Source of the DNA: Camelus bactrianus
Lineage: Eukaryota > Chordata > Mammalia > Artiodactyla > Camelidae
DNA: 64,000 bases
Assembly: GCF_048773025.1 (NCBI RefSeq)
Contig: NC_133552.1
Coordinates: 22,001,001-22,065,000, forward strand
Direction of reading: 5' to 3'
How positions within the stretch are numbered: the stretch's first letter is position 1; each line of letters opens with the position of its first letter. The translations under genes were made by a program, and so were the position numbers. Under the pieces are notes generated by a model. That model was not told the origin of the DNA. It searched no databases and was given only the letters and a program-made list of their open reading frames with translations. Below are positions 45,830-57,720 of this stretch, one piece after another.

Positions 45830-48800
45830 ATGTTCCTCCTTTCCTGCATGCAAAAGAGAACAGGGCTCCTTTAGGAACCCAGGGATCTGTTCCCACCCAT
45901 CTCAGTTTTGGGAGCTCACTAAATCCATTTAATAAACATAGACAGCAAGAAGTTTTGGGAACAGAATAGGGTGCCTTTTTGAGTAAGAGAAAGAAAAGGA
46001 GGTTTTATGTTGCTTGGGTGAAGTAGGGGCAGCAGAAGAAGTAAGAGCATCCCAAAGATGATGCCATAACCTTTGGCCTCACGCTAGGTGTCTATGTGAG
46101 TTTATAGTAGTAATGGAAATGGTGAGTGGGAGGGAGAGCAGAAAAAGGCTGGGCTGTCTCAATGCACAGTGTTTGAGGACTTTCCTGCTACAAATTGGCC
46201 CAAGAAAGGCCTGTATTTTTCTTCAGTATAGTCATATGGGCAGGGCCCAAGGTTCTCTCTGAGACCAGACTGAGGGTGGGCATTGGAGACACAGTTGCTA
46301 CGTGGAAGAGAGTGAAATTTATTCTCCAGGTGCGGAAGGAGAATGGGCTTGAATGAAACAAAAGAGTTGGTGGGGAAGTTACTTAACCTTTCAATTGCAC
46401 TTAGTATTTAGACATGTAGGAGGGTAATAATATCAACCCCCAACCTACTTAATAGGGCAAATGAGTTAAAACTGTGATATGGTTTTAAATTTATGTCAGT
46501 CAGCAAATTCAAAGCAAAGCTCTATAATTAGAAACTCATGATTACCCGTAGAATATCCTTGTGGGCAAAATTAATGCATATTGAACATTTTTAGCAGTTA
46601 TTTTCATCCCAGATATAGCCTGGTTCAAATGAGTTGATTTATCTATTCTGAGTAAGATGGGTTACTTACATATAAGGTAAACTTCCTTTACTGATGGAAT
46701 TTTCTGCTACTTTAGAAACTTGGTAATGATCTTCCTAAGGTCATAGTCAACAAATCAAATCAGAAAAGTTGGGAGTGACTTGGGGACAAGGTCTTATAGG
46801 TACAACTTATTAAGGGAGATTGCAAAAAACACTCTTCTGGGGACTGACTTGGCCATGGGCTTTATTATATACTTTTAAAAGCCTGTTTCTTTACTATCAA
46901 CTTTTTTTTTTTTAAAAATGTGAACAGGTTAATGTTTAAATTAGATAAATACAAACCAATCCAATAGCTGATTTCCTAGAAGGATTCTCTTAGGTTTTGC
47001 ATTTGGGTGGGAAATGTATTTGCTAATACGCTTGTTTCATTGTCTTTTGAAATACTTCTGTTCATGCCTATTTATTTTGAGTAACACAGAACAAATGTAC
47101 AGTAATCCCCTTCTTTCAACTGAGGCATCTCCCTTTTCAGGCCAGAAATCCAGAGACTCCCCTGCTGATTTCCTCTGTTGCTGTTTACAAACACTGGTAT
47201 AAATGACTTAAATGCTTCCTGGATTATTTACATATGAGGCAGTGATACAGTGGTGCAGTAAAAAAGGCAATAAATTTTGGAAGCTGGAAAGTCAGCTACA
47301 TAAGTCATCTGTGGAAGATGGAGAAGGACATCTTTGCATTGTTAGGCTGGTATTTGTTTAATGTGATTTTCAGAAAAAGTTATCAGAAGAGCTTCCCCTG
47401 TAAGCAACCATATGACCTCCAGGAGGCAGTTAAGAGAAATGTAATGGCGCTATTTGATATAGTGTAGGTTATATTTTTGGCAGTGATTCAATTTTTTTCC
47501 AGTCTTTATTCACTAAGGAGTAAAATTATGGCCTCATAAAACAAGAGAAATGTCCAGTTATTTCTCGAGTCGGACCCTGTTAACTTTACAGCTGTCACCA
47601 GTTCCTTCCACAACATTAAAATCTCTCAGCCTTGTGGCAGGGAGGATGTTACATACCCAGATTTAGTGATCCAAGGACAATTATTTTGAAAACATACATT
47701 TCCTTGAAAGACCCAATTTTGAAAGAATGAATTCTTTGAATGATGTTCCAATGAATCACTGGATTCATAATGGCATTTTTCTCTGAAAACCTTTTGCCTA
47801 CGTAAAAACTATCAGCCAGGATATAAAAAAGTGAGTCTTATTGTTAAGGAAAATTTATTACTGAGAATGGGAGTTTGATTATTGAAATGCATCACAATGC
47901 TTCACCATAAAATCATTTAATTAAGTTTCCTTTGTTTGGAAAAGCTGTATAATTGTCCTCAGTTTCTGTCTGAATAGTTCCCCTTGTGTAGAATATCTCT
48001 TTAGGACTTCCTGAGAGTCATAGTCCCATTTCTGCTTGGTGGGCAAATAAAAATGCTGTTCTTGGCCATGTTGTCTGGGTGAGAATGAATTGAATCCATT
48101 TGAGGAGATGTGATAGTTCCCACAGAAGAGGAGCCTTCTTCCTTGGTTATATATTATCAAGAAGTGGCCAGGGACCAAGATCAAATTTAATCAAGGGTGA
48201 TGTTCGTCTCCCATACACATCATCTATTCCCTTTGGCTCTTAGACTAAGCCTTTAATAACCAAACATTTGCATTTATTTCTAATTATTCCTTAGCTGGGA
48301 TGCTTACATTCTACCAAGTTAGGTCTGTATGTGTACAGCCATATCTGGGCTATTCTTGGCCAAGTTGTATCAGTTAGAATTTGGTTAGAAGACAAGTCAT
48401 AGTGCATCAGCTAGTTCGCTCCAAGAGTAGTTCCCAGGATCAAGTCTTTAGTGATTCTGAGAAGCATAAATGAAGTGGTAAAGAGAATAAGACAGGGAAG
48501 ACAGAAAAGCCAATAAAGGATATGTTAAAGAGTGGGTTACCTCTTTGGACAGCTAGAACTCAAGTCCCCTAGAGACCTTCAAGAAACCAAAAGGAACAGT
48601 CTCTAAATTTTCCCCTGGAAGGAGACACTAATGTTCCTTATTAGTGGGGTGCTAACGGCCTCACAAGTACTGAATTGTACCTATGGCCAGCTGAGCAGGT
48701 TTCCATGGGGCCAGAGAAAGACCGTAGAAAGAGAAACAGAGACACAGGGTTTTAGGTGGGAAACTATCTACCAAGGCTGTAGGTGAACTCAGAGAATTCA

Positions 48801-49578
48801 CTTGAGAATATGGGGGAGGGGCACCAAAGGTACTGGCTACAGTGAGCTAGAAAATAACATTGTTTTGAAAGAGCTGAGGTCTACTTCTTTCACATAAAAG
48901 AAGTCCAGAAGCAGACAGTCCAGGACTTATTTCAGACTCTTCACAATCCTCAGATATCCAGGTTCTTCTCAGTTCACTGTTTTGCCATCTCTAAGGTGGG
49001 ATCATCTTCAAAAATCCAAAATGACTGCTAAATCTTCAGTAATCGTCTCCATATCCCAGGTGGTAGAATTTAAGAAGGGACAAAGAAGGCCTGTCTTTCT
49101 CTTTTAAGGAGATAGTCTGAAAATAAAACAAAATATTTCCATCTAAATCTCATCAGCCAGAACTCAGTTACATGGCCATATTCTGCTACAACACATTGAG
49201 AGACTAAAACACTGATACAGGTGACCATATGTCTAACAAAAAAACAGTGGTTCTATTACTATGAATGACAGGAAAAATTGAAGTCCTGGCAACTCATTGC
49301 CTCTGCATTGTAAAAGTTTCATCCATCAGGATCTGTAAGTGGGAGAAAAGGTAGAAAGGGTAGAATTAAGTAGAATAGAATTATATTAACTATTTAAGGA
49401 CCCTGAAATTACTATGTTTTCATTTGATAGTAAAGTTGATCTTCTTCATGAAACTTTAGATATTGACCGTGTTCACAGAAGTAATCTGGATGATTTGAAT
49501 GAAAGAATTAGTTTAACTGTATTTTGCCTGGTTGTTTTGATGGTGAATGCAGAGTTATATTAATAGCAATGGCCAACA
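45830..49578. other. Long unassigned interval
   Basis: No gene recognised. 48900-49290 has the look of old interspersed repeat sequence, but I cannot name it. A T run sits at about 46902-46913. Open frames are short. Confidence 0.35.
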
Positions 49579-49583
49579 TTGAG

Positions 49584-49958
49584 TGTATTAGTCTGCTAGG
49601 GCTGCATAACAAAATAGCACAGACTGTATGGATTAAACAACAGAAATTGATTTCTCACAGTTCTGGAGGTGGAAGTCCAGGATCAAAGTACTGGCAGGTT
49701 TGCTTTTCCTGAGGCCTCTCTTCCTGGCTTGTAATTGGCCCCCTTCTTGCTATGTCTTCACATGGCCTTCTTTCTGTGCCCTACTCCCTGATGTCTCCTA
49801 TTCTTCTTATAAGGACACCAGTCCTATTGGATTAGGGCCCCACCCTTGTGATCTCATTTAACCTGAATTGCCTCTTTAAAGTCTCCAAATACAGTCACAT
49901 TGGAGGTTGAGGCTTCAACATATGAATTTGGGGGCGGGGCACAGTTCAGACCATAGCA
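49584..49958 (-). mobile_element. MLT1-type MaLR LTR
   Basis: Begins tgtattagtctgctagggctgcataacaaaat and ends cagaccatagca, the reverse complement of MLT1 LTRs (TGTTATGGACTGAATG...). 'ttataaggacaccagtcctattggattaggg' is diagnostic. An ancient ERVL-MaLR LTR with weak target duplication (ttgag/atgat). Confidence 0.9.
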
Positions 49959-49964
49959 ATGATT

Positions 49965-50165
49965 ATAATAAATATTTAAGGCTTCCCGTGTATTGGGCCT
50001 GGTGCTAAGTGTTTTGTATAGATTAATTTATTTAACCTACATAATAGCAGTGAATAAGAAATTATGTTCCTTATTTTATACAGAAGGAAACAGACTTATG
50101 GAAAGTGGAACATGTCCAATTTGCAAGGGAGCATGAGAGGACAGCAGGCTGGCCCCAGAGCCTGA
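49965..50165 (-). repeat. MIR SINE, reverse orientation
   Basis: 'gtgtattgggcctggtgctaagtgttttgtatagatt', 'ttccttattttatacagaaggaaacagac' and 'ctggccccagagcctgagttt' match reverse MIR. Confidence 0.8.
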
Positions 50166-50320
50166 GTTTATAAACCACTGTGAGGCGGTGCTTGTGATGC
50201 AATGCAGGAGTCAGGCAGTACCACACGTGAGAGATGCCCACGTGCTCTGCGTGCTCCAGATGTAGGAAGAGCAACTACCAGCTGTAGGCATGGTGTTGGG
50301 AGAGTTCTTCAGAGGGGCTC

Positions 50321-50396
50321 TGACAAAGTAGAACCTTCATCTCCCATGAACAAATGGAGCCGTTTGTTCATGGGAGATGAAGGTTCTACTTTGTCA
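50321..50396. repeat. Perfect inverted repeat: 34-bp arms, 8-nt loop
   Basis: The left arm 50321-50354 (starting tgacaaagtagaacc) is the exact reverse complement of the right arm 50363-50396 (ending ggttctactttgtca). The loop is tggagccg (50355-50362). All 34 positions pair. Neither arm nor loop resembles a transposon end that I know, and no repeat covers it. It could form a cruciform or, if transcribed, a 34-bp RNA hairpin. Confidence 0.97.
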
Positions 50397-53300
50397 ACCT
50401 AGGAGTGGCAGGTAGGAGCTAAAATATCACTCTACTGTTGGTAGAAGCTAGAGGATGTGGCTCTAGGTCTGTTTGCCAAATGAGTTAGTGAATGGAGTTA
50501 GGTGGACTCAGCCATCCAGTCACAGCACACTGGCCCAGGGCAGCTCCCTGCTCTGATAGGATGGAGCCTCTGGAGGGGCTGTGGAAGTCTGCTCCCTCTA
50601 AGTTTGAAGCCCCCCAGAGGAAGAATGTGGAAACCAGCTGAGCAAGCCTGTGATTTCTCCTGGATTTAACACGTGGGTCCTTCTATCTCCACCATTGATG
50701 AAGAGAATAAAAAGGGCAGATATCTTGGGAAAAATCCCCCTCCCTGGAAAGCAGTGATGAGAACAAGGTGTTTCCCGGCTAACAGGATGTAATGAGCATT
50801 GTTTTGGGCTTGCCTGGGCAGCTAGGGCATCTTTATACAGGTAGCAACCTTGAGGCTGAGGCAATGGAGAAGACGGTTTTTCATTATTTGTGAAATCCTT
50901 TTTTATGGGATTAATTTTGTGTTGTTGGGAGCAATAGAAATCATTCAAATAATATTGGGAGGCAACCAGGCTTGGGATTGTGTGTCAATGAATGGCTACA
51001 GTTTGGAAATAAATGGATGCTTTGGTGATACATTTGAGACATTACATTGTGGGTAATAGAACAGACCACTATGTAAATATGTAAACCTTCCCCAGAAGAA
51101 TACAGGGCATGTTTCTCTCTCTCTCTCTCTCTTAAAACAAAACAAAACAAAACAAAAACAAAACAAAACAAAACAAAAACTGCTTTCAGGAAGAAGCCAG
51201 TAGATCTAATCAAAAGAGTAGGTCTAAACAAAGGAATCAGAACCAAATAGAGAGTAGGATTTTAATCATTCTGCTGGTATGTTCAGCCTATGATGAATAT
51301 CATTAACAATTGATCAATAAGCTATTTTTCCTATTTTTTCAACTAGAGCTGAGACATAAAAACAAGAAAAATAAACATTTTCTAACTCTCCAGAAGAATA
51401 GAGCCCTTTGCCAACAAGTTCAGCCACCTTCAAACATAACACATTCCAGCAGAATAGTTTTATGTGACTTTAAGGCTGTCTCCCCGCTCCACCACCCCAA
51501 ATTTGAGGTCTACAAAGGCAGACCAGAGCAGAAGTTTTAGATACTGATCCAGAAAAATGAGGTAAAAAAATCTTGGTTCTCCCCAAAATCGGTTATGGAG
51601 AGCAACATCATATTTTTGGCATTGCCCTAGAGAGTGGCCAGATTGACGATTCACTTCATGGCTACAGAGTTGGCTGTGGTTTTCCCTGGAGAATATAACA
51701 GTTTTATCTCTATGCTTTTGCAAGCACAAAAGTAGAGTTTTAAATTTGTAGTGTGTCAAATTGAGTTTCTCAGATTTTTTTTTTTCCCAATGAATTCCTC
51801 TCCTCTAGCACGTTTTGCAAATAGAATGTGATGATGAGGTTTAGTCATTTTGTTATTTGATAGCGAATCCCAAATAATTCTGCTCCAAATAAATTTTGAG
51901 GGCTGTTTAGTTTTGTAACTGAAATTTTTGGTTGGGCTGTTAACATAGCTTAAATAAATTAGGTGGCTAACAAACTTCTCCTTTTCTCTGGATGACAAAG
52001 ATGCAGTGTTAGAGATGGGGGATGGTTTAGGCAAACAGATTTTTGTTTTGTTTGCTTTGCTTTTAATGTAACGGAGGAGGAACCTACGGGGCCTTCCCAG
52101 GGCAGACCTCCCCCATATCCTCTGATTTCACTCCTCTCTGAAGTACTTGGATAGTAGTATCTGATGCACATTTCCTGAGTTGTTTTACAGATGCCAAAAC
52201 CCCTACCGAATGGAAGATGTTGACTACTTGATGACAGGAGCACAGAGCCCCCAGGCCTTCTGGAGCCTAAGGACTGATAATATTAACCCCTGTGACACCA
52301 CCATGTTGCCTCACCATCAGTCAGTCAGAGAATTGTGCATTAGGTGATCATGTGTCCTGCATGCCTCCCTCCCCCAACCTGGCCATTAAAAATTCTTTGC
52401 TGAAACCCTTGGTGGAGTTCAGGGTTTTAGAGAATGAGCCACCCATTCTCCTTGAATTGGCACCTTTATGATAAACACTGCACTTTTCTTCACAACAGCC
52501 TGGTGTCAGTAGATTGGCTTTACTGTGCCTGTGTAAGTGAATACACCTTTGGTTTGGTAACATTATTTCCCTTAAATTACCGTTTATACAGTAGTTTAAG
52601 GAAAATGAAATTTCTATATCTCCACCCCCCTTTTTTTTTTTTACAAAAAGGGCTATCTAGATTACCCTGATAAGTTGAAAATAGGTATTGAATTCTTAAA
52701 ATGTTTACAAAAAATCATTCAAAATCAGAATGGTAGGAAAATCTCATTTTTAAAATGTTTATTATTTGAGATTATTTAATAAATGTTTACTAATTTTTCT
52801 CTTTAAAATATGTTTCCCTTAGAACTATATCATTGGAAAACTCCTCTTTTGAAATTATGGTTATTTTGTTACCCATTCATTTATATAATTTGGAGGTGTT
52901 CTATACTTTTTTTTACTAAATAAAAATAATCTCTTACTTCAACTTATGAAAGTTAAAATAGTAAATTCTTTGGCAGCAATATTACCAAAATAGTCTTTAT
53001 ATAACTGCTTTTCTGTTTGCTTTCAGTATGATCAGGGCTGATATCCACAAGGTTTAGTGTATTTTAAACTTTATAATTTAAATTCAGTCTTTTTCGCTCA
53101 GGACCAGTTTCTCTGTTCTTTGAATTACTGATCTTGGAAGCTCAAACCGAAAATATTGTTCCTAAAAGTAGGGCTCTTTCAACTGGAAATGTTGATTTTG
53201 TGTTATGTTATCTCTTAGCCTTTCCTAATGACTTTTAGCAAGAAGGATTTGAAAGCAAGTGAAAAGATTGAAGTGGCTTTCTCCTTGTGTGATTTGGGGT

Positions 53301-54449
53301 AGAGTGTCTTTCAAACACAATTCTCTTTCTTCCTCTGAATGTGAATTGTGTGCTGATCAGAGGGGTCACGCAGGTAACAGTTGACCCGGTAAAGAGTTTT
53401 CTGGAACATAGATGGCGTGTGGGTAGAAACTGCATCTCTTATTTGTGATTTACCCCTGATTTAAAATATTCCCACTTCATAGACCAAAAGAGTGGTTTGC
53501 TGTGAGCACCAGAGATTCTTGAAAACCTCAGCTAAAGCTTTTGGAAAACACATGCAGTGCCTGAAAGCGATGGTTGAAAGCAGCAATCTTCTGAAGTTCA
53601 GAATGCTGAATTTTCTTCTATATGAATAAATGCATTTCCTTTAAAATGCATGCTCAATACCTTCAAAATATACTGTTAACATATATATGTATACACATAT
53701 ATTATTCTAAAAATTAATTTTGAGTGAGCAAGTAGTCAAATATCTCTGATGAAGAACTTTGATTTAAAGCATTTTCATGTTTGTAGCACAGTCTGAAAAT
53801 CAGGATGACTTTACCTCAGAAAGAGATTGAAAAATAGTCGAGAGCCCTTATCTTCCCCCCTTGAAAATGTTTGCGGTTAAGTTGATCTATATACTCGGAA
53901 TTGATGTTTCCAGTGGTATTTCCAATCATGTGCATGTTTTCATTTTTTCTGTGCATTCTTTTGTCTTCTGTACTGACGATGGAACATAGGCTCCCAAATT
54001 GTTCATTATGTTCTTCTGCTGGGATTTGTATGACAACTAATTCTTTGTTTCTGCAAACAAAGAGACATTTGCATCTGGAGAGTGGGGACCTAGTAAAATT
54101 CCTAAGAATTATCTTTTACATATTTCATTCCATGTTTGATTGAATCAGCAGCTATTAGTCTTTGTAAGATATTCATGGTTATAAGGGTGTCACAATCCCT
54201 GGATGGAAGTTAGAAACTCAGGGGATGCTAGAGGTTTGGCCTAGAATAAAATGTATGATGTTTCAATATTAGTTTCTTGTTTAAAATGGTTCCTGGCTAG
54301 TGATTTTTCTAAAATTTCTATTAAAGTAGCTATACAGACCATTAGAATCCAAATTAAGAACTAAGATTTACAATTGCCAAAACCTTCGGGAAAATTGCAC
54401 TAATGATCACACTAGTACAACTCCATTGAGAGCTATATTCAGTGACAGA
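50397..54449. other. Long unassigned interval
   Basis: Apart from the (CT)n/(AAAAC)n microsatellite at 51114-51179 no repeat or gene is recognised. Longest open frames (116, 101, 99 codons on the minus strand) are featureless. Confidence 0.35.
51114..51179. repeat. Compound (CT)n and (AAAAC)n microsatellite
   Basis: About ten CT units lead into about nine AAAAC-type units with two slightly longer A runs. Only 5 bp separate the two motifs. Confidence 0.95.
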
Positions 54450-54690
54450 ATGACTGAGTGGTCAAGAACACACATAGATTTGGTTCAAAATCTGGCTCTG
54501 TCACTGTCTTGCTGTGTCACTTGGGAAGTTTACTTAACCTCTTGATGCCTTAGTGCCTTCAGCTATAAAATGGAAGTCATAATAGACTCTCCTTCATAAG
54601 TGTGTGTGAGTGAAGTTTAAATGAATTAATACGTAAATGGACAATGCCTAGAACTTGGTAATCAGCAGAAAATTGTTAGCTACTGTTATT
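54450..54690 (+). repeat. MIR SINE
   Basis: 'gactgagtggtcaagaacacacatagatttgg', 'ctgtcttgctgtgtcacttgggaagtttacttaacctc' and 'gtttaaatgaattaatacgtaaatgg' match MIR head, core and 3' part. Confidence 0.92.
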
Positions 54691-55306
54691 CAATGGCACA
54701 ATTATCCTATGCCTACTTGATTTGGGGTCAGATACCCTTTATCACTCTTTGTCTCCTTCTTCAGTAGAAAAGGGCCAAATCTACCAGAAGACTGAGAAGT
54801 CATTTACGTACCACATTGCCTTTCTGAAGCAGTCACTGTGTTGCCTTCTCCCAAATGTGTACAGCTCAGCAAAGCTCTTATTTGGCATAAGACAAAATGC
54901 ACCTCTCCCGACAGCATTGATTTCAGTTATTTTACTACTGGCTTCTGCCCACTGGGACTCTTATGAATGTCTCTATTCCTGTTATCTCTTCATTATCCAG
55001 GCAGTTTTTACAATAATTCCATAACCAGGCTGTGGTAAGTGCCCATTTTCCCTGAGGGGAACTGAAGTTTGATACACAAAGTGAATTGGTGCCAGAAGTG
55101 GGAAAAGAACTTTGACTTGGAGTTCAGACATCTTTTCAGCATGTTGGCCTTAAAGGGATGGCAATCTTCATCCTTCCTCTTTTCCTGTTATTTTTGGTGC
55201 TTTTCAATATAATCAGGTTGAACATCTTTTGGGAGAGTTAATAATATATCCATTTTACTTAATCAATCAATCAAAACTATTTTTTCACTTTTGTGTAGGA
55301 ATGCAA

Positions 55307-55308
<2 letters not shown>

Positions 55309-55351
<43 letters not shown>
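55309..55351. repeat. (TG)n microsatellite
   Basis: About 21 uninterrupted TG units; a Z-DNA-prone and likely polymorphic tract. Confidence 0.97.
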
Positions 55352-55358
<7 letters not shown>

Positions 55359-56170
55359 GGGATATAAGTTATAAAGAGAGAGAAAACTCATTAAATACAC
55401 ATTCTGCTCTGTATTTTGACTGTCTTGAGCTTGACTTGTATCTACTCGTTGTATCTACTTCACTTGTGCTCTTACTTGTATCTCCTTGACATTAATATGC
55501 ATCTATGTTTATTCCCTTGACATAAAATACATGCTGTCAGTAAGGTGCAGCTTAGTAACGAGGTTAAAATTAAGATGGAGATGATTATGCATTCTTAGAT
55601 TTTTCTCATATAGATAAATTTTATTTTTGCCATCTATTTCTCAATTGACCCATCCTATTTCTTAAATCTCCAGATACCTTTCCAATAGAACAAAGTTTTT
55701 ATTTGCTTTCTGAACCATCCAGCCAGTAGAATAAAGTTTATTCTGGATGATAGATTTGTTTATCCTCCCATGAATATGACCAGAGCTTTTTTCTCTAAAA
55801 GACCTATATTGCAATGAATTTGTAGCCAGTTAGACATCAATACAGACTAAAAATCAGATTAGTTAGCTGTGCTCGGTTATTAGTTGTCAACTCAGCACTA
55901 TCTCTGTTCCTCTTTTGTGCTCTACTCTCCATGGCCAGCCTTGAAAGCCAGTGAATTAATATTTTTCAGAAACCCTTGCCCATAGGGTTCTGGGTTAGAT
56001 TTTGCAAATGAGACTCTAGTGAAAGATTTTTAAAGGTGGGAGAGAGGCAGAAAATATCCCATTGCTCCTTAGGTGGCAGAGGACTGGCAAGTAGGATTCA
56101 GAAAATGCCTGTGGACATTTCCCTATGAATTGCTTACTGTATTGCTGCAGGAAGTTAACTCTTGCTAGGA
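55352..56170. other. Unassigned sequence
   Basis: No gene or named repeat recognised. Confidence 0.4.
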
Positions 56171-56367
56171 TAATTGGCCCTCCGTATCCTTGGGTCCCAT
56201 ATCCTTGGGTTCTGTAACCTTAGGTCCTGCATCCCTGGTTCTGCATCCATGGATAGGGAAAGCAGACTGTAAGACAACAATTTATTTAAGGAACTTGAGC
56301 ATCCATGGGTTTTTATATCTGTGGGGATCCTGGAATGTATGCCCTGTGGGTATGGATGGATGACTAA
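56171..56367. mobile_element. Tigger-type MITE
   Basis: 'taattggccctccgtatccttgggt' at left, 'ctgcatccatgg' internally, 'aacttgagcatccatgggtttttatatctgtgggg' and 'ctggaatgtatgccctgtgggta' follow a Tigger family consensus (cagtcggccctccgtatccgtgggt). Shortened and diverged. Confidence 0.8.
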
Positions 56368-56837
56368 AGTTTCTTGCAGTTCCCTAATTCTGAAAACTAG
56401 CAGCAACCTGAGAACTGGAAGAAGTTTCTCCAGATACTCACTGTTTCACTCTTTTCATCACTCATTTCCCTGTATTAAATCTTTCCTTTCTTGAAAACTC
56501 TCAATTACTTTAGGATTTCCTGACCAAATTCTCACTGCTACTCTGAAGCTGACAGAGTCAATTAACCAAGATGAATTCCCTATGACCTTTGTCAAGACAC
56601 CTGCACTGTCTGGCTTCTCATTCTGAAAGTGAGACGATGGGGTTGCAGGATCTCATTGATAGCATTTTGATTCTAGCTGGAATGTGCTCTAGAAAGATGT
56701 TTCCTTGGGAGTAACAGATAAGAGATGGGTCTGTATCAGTGAAGGTTAACTATCTAGATATACTTAAGTGAGTCTCAGCATCAAAAAATACTGAGGCACC
56801 ATTGAAAGGTTTCATTTCCTATAAGAACCTGGAGTTC

Positions 56838-56859
56838 TGGACTGTCTGTAGACAGTCCA
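56838..56859. repeat. Short perfect palindrome
   Basis: Ten-base arms tggactgtct and agacagtcca separated by 2 nt. A third partial copy (gattgtcca) follows at about 56863. Confidence 0.9.
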
Positions 56860-57479
56860 TAGATTGTCCACTGTGGATCAGGTGCCCCTGAGGAAACACA
56901 GCTGTCACCCTGATTTGAGTGATCTGGTGATCAACATGTTAAAAGTCATAAGATCCAACACCTCGCTCCATTCCAGCAGTTGGCTGGAGCAGTTGTGCTG
57001 CCTCCACTCATGCCAGGCATGTGCTCTTCTGGTCTCCACAATCTCATCTTGTCCTGTTTCCTTCCAAGTTTGTGTCAATTACCATGTACCACCACACAGG
57101 TGCGTTTTCTGCCTTAGAGTAGAAAGTTATTGTTTTGAACTCATGTTTCTACCAAAAGTGGTAAAATTAAAGATGGCGAGAAAGGACAATGTATTTAAAA
57201 AAACTAGAAAAAGCATGGTGTTTTTGTGCCAAATATTTCTACATATTTATTTGACAATTCCCCACCCACTTCCCTCTTACTCCTTTTGGCTGTCTCCTGT
57301 AAGTACTTGAGTTTATTCTTGGTTTAGGCTCTGGGATGGTTTTTTCCTACTTTATTTGGGTCACAGAGCCTTTGAAGAATATTGTGAAAACCACTGGACA
57401 TGAAGAATACAAACATAATATTCTGATCACAGGTTTCTTTGAAGTCTTGCTTGTAACTTAGTTAATAAGCTCCTTTGCT

Positions 57480-57720
57480 CTAGAGCAGTACTTCTTGTGA
57501 AAATGAAGACTCAGATTCAGTAGGTCTGGGAGCTGTCCAACACTCTGCATTTCTAACAAGCTCTCATGTTAGTGTTTGGGTCTGCGGGCTATACTTTGAG
57601 TAGCAAGATTCCAATGGTTCTTAAATTTTCTTTGGACATTAGAATCCCCTGGAGACATCTTTTAAAAAGACTGATGCCCAGGCAATGTTATTTGTAAGCT
57701 CTTATCTGTGGAGTTTGGGA
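57480..57720 (-). repeat. MER5-type hAT fragments
   Basis: 'gattcagtaggtctgggagctg', 'ctctgcatttctaacaagctctcatgttagtg' and 'ctatactttgagtagcaag' match reverse MER5. A second partial unit follows: 'tggttcttaaattttctttggacattagaatcccctggagacatc'. Two abutting old fragments. Confidence 0.75.

Noticed and set aside
49584-49958. Plus-strand orientation for the MLT1 LTR
   Set aside because: The tgtattagtctgctagggctgc start is the reverse complement of the MLT1 3' end, so the element is on the minus strand.
51113-51179. Possible CRISPR-like or satellite array
   Set aside because: Simple microsatellite with 2- and 5-base units; no spacer structure, and the genome is mammalian.
55229-55489. 86-codon frame with a Val-Cys repeat
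   Set aside because: Produced by the (TG)n microsatellite at 55309-55351.
56864-57310. 148-codon open frame on the plus strand
   Set aside because: Composition is not domain-like, no known family, no splice or Kozak support. An open frame of this length is expected by chance in 64 kb of six-frame sequence.
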